DNA from: an uncultured Clostridia bacterium
GTDB taxonomy: Bacteria; Bacillota; Clostridia; Oscillospirales; Ruminococcaceae
NCBI GenBank assembly: GCA_944382875.1
Contig: CALWNQ010000006.1
Span: forward strand, 1 to 64,000
Length of the DNA: 64,000 nucleotides
Direction: 5' to 3'
The translations under genes were made by a program, and so were the position numbers. Numbering within the stretch: the stretch's first letter is position 1; every line of letters begins with the position of its first letter. Below, in pieces: positions 31,326 through 39,947 of this stretch. The notes under the pieces are model-generated. The model worked only from the letters and a program-made list of their open reading frames with translations. It searched no databases and had not been told where the DNA came from.

Positions 31326-32005
31326 TGAGCTGGAGCAAAGAATTTTTTAAGGGGATTATCAAGGAAAACCCCACCCTGGTCATGCTGCTGGGCACCTGCC
31401 CTACCCTTGCCATGACAAGCCAGGCGGTCAACGCGCTCGGTATGGGAATCGCAACCACCTTCGTACTGCTTGGTTCGTGTATCGTCATTTCGCTTTTAAA
31501 GAACATTATCCCGTCGCAGGTGCGTCTGCCCTGCTACATTGTTATCATCGCGGGATTCGTTACCCTGGTCAGCTTCCTTTTACAGGTTTACCTGCCGGAA
31601 CTGTACAGCGTTTTGGGCGTCTTCCTCTCGCTGATTACGGTAAACTGCATCATTCTGGGACGCGCTGAGGCTTTTGCCAGCAAAAACACCGTCAGCCGCT
31701 CCATTGCGGACGCACTCGGCATGGGCATCGGCTTTACGCTGGCGCTGCTGCTGGTCGGCTCGGTCCGGGAAATCCTCGGTATGGGAAGCTGGTTCGGCAT
31801 TGACCTCACCTTCGGCGTGCTGGAACCCATTCTCCTCTTCGCGACACCGGCCGGCGGCTTTATGGTGTTTGGATTCATGGTTGCGGTTGTCAACAAACTG
31901 AGCCACTATCAGATCTCCAAAAAGAAAATGGGCTGCGAAGGCTGCCCCGGCGGCTGTGCTTCCTGCACAAGCGGATGCAGTGAGAAAAAGGAGGGAAATG
32001 ACTGA
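31325..32005 (+). CDS. rnfE: Rnf complex subunit E
   Basis: 226 residues, six membrane helices; NPTLVMLLGTCPTLAMTSQA, CIILGRAEAFASKN and ADALGMGIGFTLALLLV are typical. The C-terminus carries a cysteine-rich tail (CEGCPGGCASCTSGC) seen in some Clostridia RnfE proteins and absent from the proteobacterial ones. Start overlaps the rnfG stop by one base. Confidence 0.95.
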   Translation: MSWSKEFFKGIIKENPTLVMLLGTCPTLAMTSQAVNALGMGIATTFVLLGSCIVISLLKNIIPSQVRLPCYIVIIAGFVTLVSFLLQVYLPELYSVLGVFLSLITVNCIILGRAEAFASKNTVSRSIADALGMGIGFTLALLLVGSVREILGMGSWFGIDLTFGVLEPILLFATPAGGFMVFGFMVAVVNKLSHYQISKKKMGCEGCPGGCASCTSGCSEKKEGND

Positions 32006-32607
32006 TGAAAGAAATGCTCGCGATCCTGTTCAGCGCCATCCTTGTCGACAACTTTGTTCTTTCCAAATTCATGGGAATCTGCCCTTTCATCGGCGTTTCC
32101 AAAAAGACCAGCTCGGCTTTCGGCATGAGTATTGCCGTTACCTTTGTTATGGTGATGTCCACCATCCTCACCTGGCCGATTTACACCTACATTCTGGTGC
32201 CGGCAGACGGTTCTCACGATTACGGTTATCTCAAAACACTAACCTTTATTCTGGTCATCGCGCTGTTTGTACAGCTGGTGGAAATCCTCATCAAAAAGTT
32301 CATGCCGCCCCTTTACAAATCGCTCGGCATCTATCTGCCGCTGATTACCACCAACTGCGCTGTGCTGGGCGTTACCATCCTGAACATCGACAATGCTTAT
32401 AATCTGGGAGAATCCATCGTTAATGCGTTAGGCGCCGGACTTGGTTTCATGGTGGCGCTGCTGCTCTTTTCAGGTGTCCGTGAGCGCATTGAACGGGCGG
32501 ATGTCCCCAAAATGTTCAAAGGTGTACCGGCCGCTCTGGTGGCAGCCGGCATCGTAGCCGCCTCCTTTGCGGGCTTCGGCGGTCTGGTGGAAAACCTGTT
32601 CGGCTGA
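32005..32607 (+). CDS. rnfA: Rnf complex subunit A
   Basis: 200 residues, six membrane helices, homologous to RnfE in inverted topology. VDNFVLSKFMGICPFIGVSK holds the conserved Cys of the intramembrane [2Fe-2S] cluster shared with RnfE; TTNCAVLGVTI is the second conserved Cys region. Start overlaps the rnfE stop by one base. Confidence 0.95.
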   Translation: MKEMLAILFSAILVDNFVLSKFMGICPFIGVSKKTSSAFGMSIAVTFVMVMSTILTWPIYTYILVPADGSHDYGYLKTLTFILVIALFVQLVEILIKKFMPPLYKSLGIYLPLITTNCAVLGVTILNIDNAYNLGESIVNALGAGLGFMVALLLFSGVRERIERADVPKMFKGVPAALVAAGIVAASFAGFGGLVENLFG

Positions 32608-32622
32608 TAAGGAGGATTGTTC

Positions 32623-33405
32623 ATGGATTATCTGATTCCGATTCTGCTGTTTGTCGCCTTGGGAGTGCTGGCGGGCGTACTGCTCACGGTTTTCTCCCGC
32701 GTTTTTGCCGTCAAACAGGATGAGCGCGCCGTACAGGCAAGAGAAGCGCTCCCCGGCGCCAACTGCGGTGCCTGCGGCTACGCCGGCTGTGACGCCTATG
32801 CGGAGGCTGTTGCAAACGGTGCCCGCACCAACGCCTGCATCCCCGGCGGCGACGAAGTGGCCAAAAAGCTGAGCGCCATCATGGGGACTGCTTTTGAAGA
32901 TGTTGTGGAACAGGCTGCGGCCGTTCGCTGCAATGGAAACTGCGGCGTCACCCACGACAAGTATGAATACTTCGGGGAAATGACCTGTGAAGCGTGCAGC
33001 AAGCTCTACGGCGGCCGTGGAAGCTGTCCTGCCGGCTGCATCGGTCTGGGTGACTGCGTCAAAGTCTGTCCGTTCCATGCCATTTCGGTGCAGAACGGCG
33101 TCGCCGTTGTGGACCGTTCCCTCTGCACCGGCTGCGGACTCTGTGCAAAGGTTTGCCCCAAGCATCTGATTGAAGTGTTTGACGCAACCAAAAAGGTGGA
33201 AGTCCTCTGTTCCAGCCCCTTAAACGGCAAAGCTACCATGACAGCCTGCAAAGCCGGCTGTATCGGCTGCAAAAAGTGCGAAAAGACCTGTGAACACGAC
33301 GCAATTCATGTGGAGAATTTCCACGCTGTCATCGACCACAGCAAGTGCACCAACTGCGGCACCTGTGTCGAGGGCTGTCCCACCCACTGCATTCATCTTC
33401 TCTGA
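32623..33405 (+). CDS. rnfB: Rnf complex subunit B, multi-cluster form
   Basis: 260 residues from ATG 32623, seven bases after GGAGG. N-terminal membrane helix, then [17 protein letters not shown] ([4Fe-4S] near the membrane), and several ferredoxin motifs: [53 protein letters not shown]. This extended array is the Clostridia type. It receives electrons from ferredoxin. Last gene of the operon, followed by a terminator. Confidence 0.95.
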   Translation: MDYLIPILLFVALGVLAGVLLTVFSRVFAVKQDERAVQAREALPGANCGACGYAGCDAYAEAVANGARTNACIPGGDEVAKKLSAIMGTAFEDVVEQAAAVRCNGNCGVTHDKYEYFGEMTCEACSKLYGGRGSCPAGCIGLGDCVKVCPFHAISVQNGVAVVDRSLCTGCGLCAKVCPKHLIEVFDATKKVEVLCSSPLNGKATMTACKAGCIGCKKCEKTCEHDAIHVENFHAVIDHSKCTNCGTCVEGCPTHCIHLL

Positions 33406-33413
33406 TTTACACA

Positions 33414-33450
33414 AAAACAGGCGATACGGCTTCCGTACCGCCTGTTTTGC
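33414..33450 (+). terminator. Terminator of the Rnf operon
   Basis: AAAACAGGCG (33414-33423) pairs with CGCCTGTTTT (33439-33448) around an inner TACGG/CCGTA; ends TTTTGCTT. Confidence 0.85.
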
Positions 33451-33467
33451 TTAAGGAGGAATTTTCT

Positions 33468-34553
33468 GTGCTTCATATCACTCCTGCATATTATTCCAAA
33501 TTTCAGTGTATCGCTTCCCGGTGCAGCGACAACTGCTGCATCGGCTGGGAGATTGATATAGACCAGGCTGCTGCCGACCGATACCGCAATTTACCTGGCT
33601 CGTTCGGCGAAAAGCTGCGAAACAGCATCTACTGGGAAGATCCGCCCCATTTTATTTTGGAAAAAGACGGCCGCTGTCCGCTTCTCGACGGTGAAAACCT
33701 CTGTAAAATCTACCAGGAGTGCGGCCAAAACGCACTCTGCGAAATCTGCGCTGAGCATCCCCGCTTTCACGAATGGTTTGGTTCCCGCATCGAATCTGGT
33801 ATCGGCATGTGCTGTGAAGCAGCTGCGGAATTGATCCTCTTTGAAAAGCCGGATTTTTGCAGCGGGCAGGACGACCAGCCGGACGGCAAAGCGGAAGATC
33901 AGCCGCTGCTCGACGCCCTCACCGCCGCAAGGGAAACTGCTTTCTCGCTGGTGCTGCGGGAAGAGTTTCCTTATTCGCATCGGTTGCTGCTTCTGCTGGA
34001 ACTGGGTGCAGAAGTGCAGGATTGTCTTGATTATGAGGATTTGGATGGAGTGAACAGCTGTGCTGCCGATTATCGCAGCGAAATCTATTGCCGGGAGGTT
34101 CTCGACTCGCTCCAAATCCCGAAAGATTCCGCCGCACATGCTACAGAAAAACTGTTTCGGACACTATCTCAACCAGAACCAAACCGCCCGGACTGGCCCG
34201 AAAAGCTCCGTACCCTTTTTACCGGTCTGCCGGCTGGCCTTTCCCCGGAAAATCAGCTCCCCACCCAGAATGCCACTCTCTATTTTCTCTTCCGCTATCT
34301 GCTCAAATCCGTCTTTGACGGCGAGATTCTTGCCCGGATGCGTGTCTGCGTACTGTTTGGATGGCTGCTCTCCCGCTTTTGGGAACAGCTTTCCCAAACC
34401 GGCACCTGTTCCCGAAAAAACCAGATTTCTGCGGCCAAAAATTTCTCCCGTGAACTGGAATATAACGAATCATTCCTTTTAGAACTGACAGAATCTCTTT
34501 CCGGACAAGATTTTCTCACAAATGGGGAATTTTATGCCATGATTTTAAGGTAA
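33468..34553 (+). CDS. FliB-like (flagellin lysine N-methylase family) Fe-S protein
   Basis: 361 residues from GTG 33468 behind AAGGAGGA; the frame opens earlier inside rnfB but that part is not coding. Conserved cysteines fall in CIASRCSDNCCIGWEIDID, CPLLDGENLC, CGQNALCEICAEHPRF and GIGMCCEAAAELIL, the pattern of the FliB/COG0727 family. FliB methylates flagellin in Salmonella. No flagellar genes are in this window, and most Clostridia homologues are unlinked to flagella, so the substrate is open. Confidence 0.8.
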   Translation: MLHITPAYYSKFQCIASRCSDNCCIGWEIDIDQAAADRYRNLPGSFGEKLRNSIYWEDPPHFILEKDGRCPLLDGENLCKIYQECGQNALCEICAEHPRFHEWFGSRIESGIGMCCEAAAELILFEKPDFCSGQDDQPDGKAEDQPLLDALTAARETAFSLVLREEFPYSHRLLLLLELGAEVQDCLDYEDLDGVNSCAADYRSEIYCREVLDSLQIPKDSAAHATEKLFRTLSQPEPNRPDWPEKLRTLFTGLPAGLSPENQLPTQNATLYFLFRYLLKSVFDGEILARMRVCVLFGWLLSRFWEQLSQTGTCSRKNQISAAKNFSRELEYNESFLLELTESLSGQDFLTNGEFYAMILR

Positions 34554-34597
34554 AGCGAAAGAAATATGCTTTTTTTATAAAAAATGAAATTCCTGCC

Positions 34598-34626
34598 TTG
34601 TGCTTTTTCGGAAAGTGCGCTATAAT
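34598..34626 (+). promoter_or_regulatory. Promoter of the xpaC-telA operon
   Basis: TTGTGC (34598-34603), 17 bases, TATAAT (34621-34626). Confidence 0.65.
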
Positions 34627-34671
34627 AGAATTTGAATACAGCAATGTACATTCATTGGAGGAATTTCATAC

Positions 34672-35982
34672 ATGGATGATCTTTTCACCGAAATCAGTAA
34701 AAAGGTAAATGCTGTAACCGAAACGGTTTTATCACCGGAAGACCGGGAACAGCTCAAAATGGATATTCGCCAGACGATGCAGCAAGCATCCGATGTTGCA
34801 AAAGAAGCGGGAAAAAACCTTCGCGATGCCAGCCGTACTTTTGCAGAAAATAACCGAAATACTTTTTGGAATGAGCCGCGCGGAACTTCTGCACCTCCTC
34901 CGCAGTGGAATGCACAGGAATCCTATCAGGCACCGCCCAAACCGCCGCGCTCACAAGCTTCGCGCAGAGCAGCAACGCAGCCTTCTGCCGCAAATCAGCA
35001 GCAGACTTTCCACAACTTTACCGGTAACAAATCCGGTGCTGCTGTCATGCAAAAACCGAGTACCGCCTTGGGTATTATCATGCTGGTCTTTGGCCTCATA
35101 TTTTTTCTGTCAAATGCTTCAGACATCCTGTTTGCTTTTTATTATTTTGATTTATATTATCCGATTCAATCTTTAATTACCCTCTGTATTGATCTTTTGC
35201 CGGCAGGCATCGGTGCAGTACTGGCTGTTATCGGACTGCAGAAAATCCAATTTGCAAAACGTGGAATCAAATATCAAAACCTGCTGCGCGGTGCGGATTA
35301 TGCAACAATTGCCGATATGTCCGCTGCTCTCTCCATCCCGGAGGATCGTATTCGCAAAGATTTGAAAAAAATGATGGGAAGTCACCTTTTTCAAAACTGC
35401 TATTTTGATGACGAGGAAACCTGCTTTATCCTTAGTAAAGAGGTATATGACCATTACCTCTCCATGAAAGAAAATCTCCAACAAAAGCAGATGGAAGCAG
35501 AACGGATGCAGAAACTCCAGAACGAAGATCCCAATGCGGCTGCGTTGGAGGAGCTGCGGAAGACCGGGGAAACTTATATTCAAAAAATCCGGCAGATCAA
35601 TATTGCACTCCCGGAACCGGAAATCTCCGAAAAGCTGGATAAACTGGAAAATGTCTGCTCCCGAATCTTTGGTTATGTTGTCAACAATCCGGAAAAACTT
35701 CCACAAATCCGCAAATTTATGAGCTATTACCTTCCCACCACCCTGAAGCTCTCGGAAGCTTATCAGGAGTTGGAACTGCGCGCCATCGAAACGGATGATA
35801 TCCGGAATACCAAACAAGAAATCCGCGACGCGCTTGACAATATTAATCTTGCTTTCCAAAATCTGTATGCAAACCTGATGCAGAAGGATCTGATCGGGCT
35901 ATCAGCTGATATTTCCGCGCTGGAAACCATGCTTTCTCAAGAAGGCTTGATCGAAAACGACCTGCATATGGGCAATCAATAA
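34672..35982 (+). CDS. xpaC: XpaC-like protein (5-bromo-4-chloroindolyl phosphate hydrolysis family)
   Basis: 436 residues: a cytoplasmic, Gln/Pro-rich N-terminus (1-125), two membrane helices (about 132-155 and 162-188), a winged-helix-like stretch (about 205-260, IADMSAALSIPEDRIRKDLKK), then a coiled-coil and the conserved YLPTTLKLSEAYQELE of XpaC proteins. The family name reflects an old phosphatase phenotype; the role is unknown. Its pairing with telA 19 bases downstream is conserved in Firmicutes. Confidence 0.8.
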   Translation: MDDLFTEISKKVNAVTETVLSPEDREQLKMDIRQTMQQASDVAKEAGKNLRDASRTFAENNRNTFWNEPRGTSAPPPQWNAQESYQAPPKPPRSQASRRAATQPSAANQQQTFHNFTGNKSGAAVMQKPSTALGIIMLVFGLIFFLSNASDILFAFYYFDLYYPIQSLITLCIDLLPAGIGAVLAVIGLQKIQFAKRGIKYQNLLRGADYATIADMSAALSIPEDRIRKDLKKMMGSHLFQNCYFDDEETCFILSKEVYDHYLSMKENLQQKQMEAERMQKLQNEDPNAAALEELRKTGETYIQKIRQINIALPEPEISEKLDKLENVCSRIFGYVVNNPEKLPQIRKFMSYYLPTTLKLSEAYQELELRAIETDDIRNTKQEIRDALDNINLAFQNLYANLMQKDLIGLSADISALETMLSQEGLIENDLHMGNQ

Positions 35983-36001
35983 TCGTAAAGGAGCCATTGT
36001 T

Positions 36002-37159
36002 ATGAACGATCCGTTTGACAAAATCGAAGCCCCTACCTTAACTCTTGACCTGGGCGAAGAAACAGAAGCACCTGTCACTCCCGCTGCCCCCGCTGCCCTT
36101 CAGACAACAGAGCAAGCACAGGCAACCGTTGCTGAACCGGAGCTGACTCCGGAAGAAGAGAAAATGGTACAGGCTTTTCTGCCGAAAATTGAGCTAACCA
36201 ATTCCAACATCATTGTCCAGTATGGCTCCGGCGCACAGAAAAAAATTGCAGACTTTTCGGAAAATGTCCTTTCCACTGTCCGTACCAAGGATTTAGGAGA
36301 AGTGGGCGAAGTTCTCACCAGTGTTGTAACCGAGCTGAAATCCTTTGAAATCGGGGAAGAAGATAAGGGATTCTTTGGGTTCTTCAAACGCTCCGCCAAC
36401 AAAATGACTGCTATGAAGGCTAAATACGAAAAAGTGGAAGCCAATGTGGAACATATCTGCGAAGTTTTGGAACAGCATCAGGTTCAGCTTCTCAAAGATG
36501 TTTCTCTGTTGGATAAAATGTATGAGATGAACAAAACTTATTTTAAGGAGCTGTCGCTTTATATCATCGCCGGCAAACGGAAACTGGAACAGGTTCGTTC
36601 CACCGAACTAGCGACTCTGATGGAACGCGCTTCCAAAAGCGGGCTGCCGGAAGACGCACAGGCAGTGAATGATTTGAATGCGCTCTGTGACCGCTTTGAG
36701 AAGAAGATCCACGACCTGGAACTCACCCGCATGATTTCCATCCAGACTGCGCCGCAGATCCGCCTGATTCAAAATAACAACACCCTGATGTCGGATAAAA
36801 TTCAGTCCACCCTTGTCAATACCATTCCACTCTGGAAAAGCCAGATGGTGCTTGCGCTCGGCGTTGAGCACTCCCGTCAGGCAGCTGCAGCACAGCGCGC
36901 TGTCAGCGATATGACCAACGAACTTCTCCGCCGCAATGCTGACACTTTGAAAATGGCAACCATCGATACCGCCAAAGAATCCGAACGCGGTATTGTGGAT
37001 ATGGAAACTTTGCGCCATACTAATGAAAGCCTGATCTCCACCCTGGATGAAGTGATTCGGATTCAGGAAGAGGGCCGTCAGAAACGCCGTGATGCCGAAG
37101 CGGAATTGCTCCGGCTGGAAGGTGATCTGAAACAGAAGCTCCTCTCCATTCACAGCTAA
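36002..37159 (+). CDS. telA: TelA-family toxic anion resistance protein
   Basis: 385 residues, soluble, mostly long helices and coiled coil (residues 50-380). DKMYEMNKTYFKELSLYIIAGK, IQTAPQIRLIQNNNTLMSDK and TIPLWKSQMVLALG are family hallmarks. Linked in other species to tellurite and antimicrobial-peptide tolerance; probably works with the membrane XpaC protein at the envelope. A Thr/Ala/Pro-rich 45-residue N-terminus is variable. Confidence 0.9.
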   Translation: MNDPFDKIEAPTLTLDLGEETEAPVTPAAPAALQTTEQAQATVAEPELTPEEEKMVQAFLPKIELTNSNIIVQYGSGAQKKIADFSENVLSTVRTKDLGEVGEVLTSVVTELKSFEIGEEDKGFFGFFKRSANKMTAMKAKYEKVEANVEHICEVLEQHQVQLLKDVSLLDKMYEMNKTYFKELSLYIIAGKRKLEQVRSTELATLMERASKSGLPEDAQAVNDLNALCDRFEKKIHDLELTRMISIQTAPQIRLIQNNNTLMSDKIQSTLVNTIPLWKSQMVLALGVEHSRQAAAAQRAVSDMTNELLRRNADTLKMATIDTAKESERGIVDMETLRHTNESLISTLDEVIRIQEEGRQKRRDAEAELLRLEGDLKQKLLSIHS

Positions 37160-37163
37160 AAGA

Positions 37164-37203
37164 AACACCGTGCCTGCCCTTTTGGGTAAGCACGGTGTTT
37201 TTA
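37164..37203 (+). terminator. Terminator of xpaC-telA
   Basis: AACACCGTGC (37164-37173) pairs with GCACGGTGTT (37190-37199), followed by TTTTTAT. It also faces the stop of the convergent inositol-monophosphatase-like gene. Confidence 0.85.
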
Positions 37204-37980
37204 TTTCTGAACTTCTTCCAGAATCATCTGATGAACCGCATGGTTTCCAGCACAAATTGTAACAGCCTGGTCATAGGGCAGCAATTCACCGGCAGCAGAA
37301 ATTTCCCCGCCTGCTTCCCGAATAATAACTGAGGCTGCTGCAAAATCCCAAGGAGAAAGCTTGGCTTCATAAAAACCATCGCAGCGTCCCGCTGCCAAAT
37401 AACACAAATCAAGAGCCGCTGAACCAGAACGCCGGATATCGCCACATCGCAAAAAGATGCGCTTTACCGTATCAAAAGTCCGGTCAGCTAACTCCCGGTA
37501 ATACGGCGCGCTTCCAAATATCACCAGCGCCTGCTCAGGCACCGTTTCGGCTATATGAACTGGTGTCTCATTCACAAAAGCACCACTGCCTTTGACAGCA
37601 TGGAAAAGCTCCCGCATATATGGATTCCAAACTGCTCCGAGCAGCCCTTCCATCCCATTTACCAGCGCAATCGAAATGGCTGAGTGACGGAATCCCCGCA
37701 TAAAATTAGTTGTTCCATCAATCGGGTCAATAATCCAACAGAGTCCTTTGGAAAGCTCCGTCTTTTCCCCTTCTTCCGCCAGAAATCCAGCTTCCGGCAG
37801 CAGTTTTTTCAGCTGTTCCACAATAAACTCCTGTGAAGCAACATCAGCCTCTGTTACAAAATTTGCGTGCCCTTCTTTTGCATGAATTGCCGGATGCTCC
37901 ATAGAGAGCACAAGTTCCCCAGCTTGCCGTGCAACTCGTCCAACCTCTTCCGCAAGTTTATCCAAATCGATCTGCTGCAT
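37201..37980 (-). CDS. Inositol monophosphatase family phosphatase
   Basis: 259 residues from ATG 37980 (AAAGGAACGAGGA upstream); the longer frame would run through the tRNA. Metal-binding motifs: FVTEADVASQEFI, LAEEGEKTE, WIIDPIDGTTNF and near the C-terminus SPWDFAAASVIIREAGG. The family includes inositol-1-phosphatase and related sugar-phosphate or 3'-phosphoadenosine phosphatases; the substrate cannot be read from sequence. Confidence 0.9.
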   Translation of the reverse strand: MQQIDLDKLAEEVGRVARQAGELVLSMEHPAIHAKEGHANFVTEADVASQEFIVEQLKKLLPEAGFLAEEGEKTELSKGLCWIIDPIDGTTNFMRGFRHSAISIALVNGMEGLLGAVWNPYMRELFHAVKGSGAFVNETPVHIAETVPEQALVIFGSAPYYRELADRTFDTVKRIFLRCGDIRRSGSAALDLCYLAAGRCDGFYEAKLSPWDFAAASVIIREAGGEISAAGELLPYDQAVTICAGNHAVHQMILEEVQK

Positions 37981-38008
37981 GAATCCTCGTTCCTTTCTTT
38001 TCTGCATG

Positions 38009-38039
38009 AAAAAACTCCCACAGGAATCCTGCGGGAGTT
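38009..38039 (-). terminator. Terminator after tRNA-Thr
   Basis: AACTCCC (38013-38019) pairs with GGGAGTT (38033-38039); on the - strand the stem is followed by TTTTTTC. Separates the tRNA from the phosphatase gene. Confidence 0.8.
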
Positions 38040-38040
38040 G

Positions 38041-38116
38041 TGGAGCTGATAACCAGATTCGAACTGGTGACCTCGTCCTTACCAAGGACGTGCTCTGCCT
38101 ACTGAGCCATATCAGC
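38041..38116 (-). tRNA. tRNA-Thr (anticodon GGT)
   Basis: Full cloverleaf on the - strand: acceptor GCTGATA/TATCAGC, D stem GCTC/GAGC, anticodon stem CGTCC/GGACG around TTGGTAA (anticodon GGT, codon ACC), T stem ACCAG/CTGGT around TTCGAAT, discriminator T and an encoded CCA. Confidence 0.97.
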
Positions 38117-38140
38117 ATCTGTCATCGGGACAGCTTCTAT

Positions 38141-38169
38141 ATTATAGCAAAAATCAGCGTTTTTGTCAA
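38141..38169 (-). promoter_or_regulatory. Promoter of tRNA-Thr
   Basis: TTGACA (complement of 38164-38169), 17 bases, TATAAT (complement of 38141-38146). The remaining intergenic DNA up to 38379 is AT-rich; a TATAAT-like box near 38323 may serve the next gene but has no good -35. Confidence 0.85.
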
Positions 38170-38379
38170 GGATTTTCCACAAAAAAATTTTTCTTTCCAT
38201 TATTTCCAATAAATGTAAACTATTTTGTCAAATTGTATTGATTTTTTATGTTTCTATGCAGCGTTTCGACAAAATATTATGATTTTTTATAAGAATACTG
38301 GAAAAGTATTCTAAAATCCGGTATAATAGAATTAACAGCATCAAACACCCGTTTATTGATATTGATAGAGGGAATTTTT

Positions 38380-39912
38380 GTGAAACATTATCTTCCACAC
38401 ATATCCGTTCTGTTACTCTTGATACTTTTTAGTTTTTGTCTCCCAATGTCTGCCCAGGCAGAAGATTCCCCTTCCGAAGAGATTTCCAATATCTCTGTTT
38501 CTGTTTCCTTTACCGATCTTTCTGCCCGACAGAAAATCCTTCCGGATTTATCTTTTGCCTGTCCGGAAAATACAACACCGGAACAGCTTTTGGAACAGTT
38601 AGTGAACTATGCCTACTTATCGGATTATACTGTAGAACAGGATATCCTCACAGACATCAAACTGGAAGATCACACCAATACCATATCATATGGTTCAGAC
38701 GGAGTCTGGTCTTTGAAAATCAACGGACGCCTTTCCGATACATTACTAAATCCCCTCGCCGATGGTGATTCTTTAAGTTGGGAGTATCTTTCAACCAATA
38801 CTTCATCTATAGAAGCGCAGGAACCATCCCGCAGCTACAGCCTGCTGACATCTCCGGAAACATTATGGGACGATTCTTATGATTCTGCATTGAGTTCGAC
38901 AATCGGCTGGCTAAAGGAATCACATACAACATTCTCTGCTTTCTTTTCCCTTGGAGCAGCTGGTGTTTCCGTCGAATACCGTGATCTGCAAAATATGATG
39001 ACATCTGTCTCTTCAGCGGAGTACCAATCTGCAGCAACACTTGCGGAAGATATCCTTTCTGTATCTTTCTGCGGGATCCACGCTTCCAGTGTCAAAGGGA
39101 CCGATTTGATCGCCAAGCTATCTGAGTTCCCCAATATATCCGAGGGGGGTTCCCTCTCCGCCATGCTGTCGCTCATCGCAGTTGATTCCAATGACTACCC
39201 TCTGCCTTCCGATGGCATAAATACCAGGCAAACTTTACAGCAAAATATTCTGACATCGCAAAATACAGATGGCGGTTTTTCAGCTAGCAAAGGGAATGAA
39301 AGTACCATCTTTCATACTGCGCTGGCAATTACAGCGCTTTCCCCCTATTATTCTGATGAAACAATTGCACTGGCTTTACAAAATGCTCTTCGTTACCTTT
39401 CTAATATGCAAAACTATGACGGTTCATTTCCGGGAACAACAGAGTATCCCACTGCATTAAGTACCGCGGCAGTCATTGTCGCATTATTCGCATCTGGTGC
39501 TCAGGCGGATCCTGACGATTTTATCAAAGGACACAACCCAATCGAAGCTCTGCTTACTTTTCAAAATCAGAACGGAGGCTTTTCACCCGAGATCGGTGAA
39601 CCAGCGGACGAAAAAACTACGATTGCCGGTTTACTTGCCATGTGCGCTGCAAAAGGGCGCCGGAATATATGTGTTCTCCGTACCCCTATCCTTTTGAACA
39701 CGGCTGTAGTCTCACAATCCTCAGAAACAGATGCTTCCGAAATCTCCGATACGGAAGTTTCCGCTGTTTCCGCAAATTCCCCTTCCTTTCATTGGATGAC
39801 CATTATTCCTCTGCTTTTCTCTATCCTTGCCGTCCTGGCTGTTCTTGAAATCCTATTTCTTTATCGAAAAAGATATCGCAAAAAAAAGTCTTCTACTAAA
39901 TCGAAACCATAA
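38380..39912 (+). CDS. Cell-surface protein with DUF4430 and terpenoid-cyclase-fold repeats
   Basis: 510 residues from GTG 38380. Signal peptide 1-27 (LLLLILFSFCLPMSAQA). Residues about 30-140 resemble DUF4430 (WSLKINGRLSDTLLNPLADGDSLSWEY). Residues about 150-430 are alpha/alpha barrel repeats of the prenyltransferase/squalene-cyclase type (ILTSQNTDGGFSASKGNEST, NYDGSFPGTTEYPTAL, FQNQNGGFSPEIGEPADEKT). A Ser-rich linker, a membrane helix (about 473-495) and a basic tail anchor it. The layout resembles cobalamin-binding or alpha-2-macroglobulin-like surface proteins. Ligand unknown. Confidence 0.7.
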   Translation: MKHYLPHISVLLLLILFSFCLPMSAQAEDSPSEEISNISVSVSFTDLSARQKILPDLSFACPENTTPEQLLEQLVNYAYLSDYTVEQDILTDIKLEDHTNTISYGSDGVWSLKINGRLSDTLLNPLADGDSLSWEYLSTNTSSIEAQEPSRSYSLLTSPETLWDDSYDSALSSTIGWLKESHTTFSAFFSLGAAGVSVEYRDLQNMMTSVSSAEYQSAATLAEDILSVSFCGIHASSVKGTDLIAKLSEFPNISEGGSLSAMLSLIAVDSNDYPLPSDGINTRQTLQQNILTSQNTDGGFSASKGNESTIFHTALAITALSPYYSDETIALALQNALRYLSNMQNYDGSFPGTTEYPTALSTAAVIVALFASGAQADPDDFIKGHNPIEALLTFQNQNGGFSPEIGEPADEKTTIAGLLAMCAAKGRRNICVLRTPILLNTAVVSQSSETDASEISDTEVSAVSANSPSFHWMTIIPLLFSILAVLAVLEILFLYRKRYRKKKSSTKSKP

Positions 39913-39913
39913 A

Positions 39914-39944
39914 AAAGCACAGCTGCTTTGGTCAGCTGTGCTTT
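39914..39944. terminator. Bidirectional terminator
   Basis: AAAGCACAGCTG (39914-39925) pairs with CAGCTGTGCTTT (39933-39944), T- and A-flanked, between two convergent genes. Confidence 0.85.
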
Positions 39945-39947
39945 CAT

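Noticed and set aside
37981-38118. N-terminal extension of the inositol monophosphatase frame
   Set aside because: The extension runs through a terminator and the tRNA-Thr gene; the ATG at 37980 has its own binding site.
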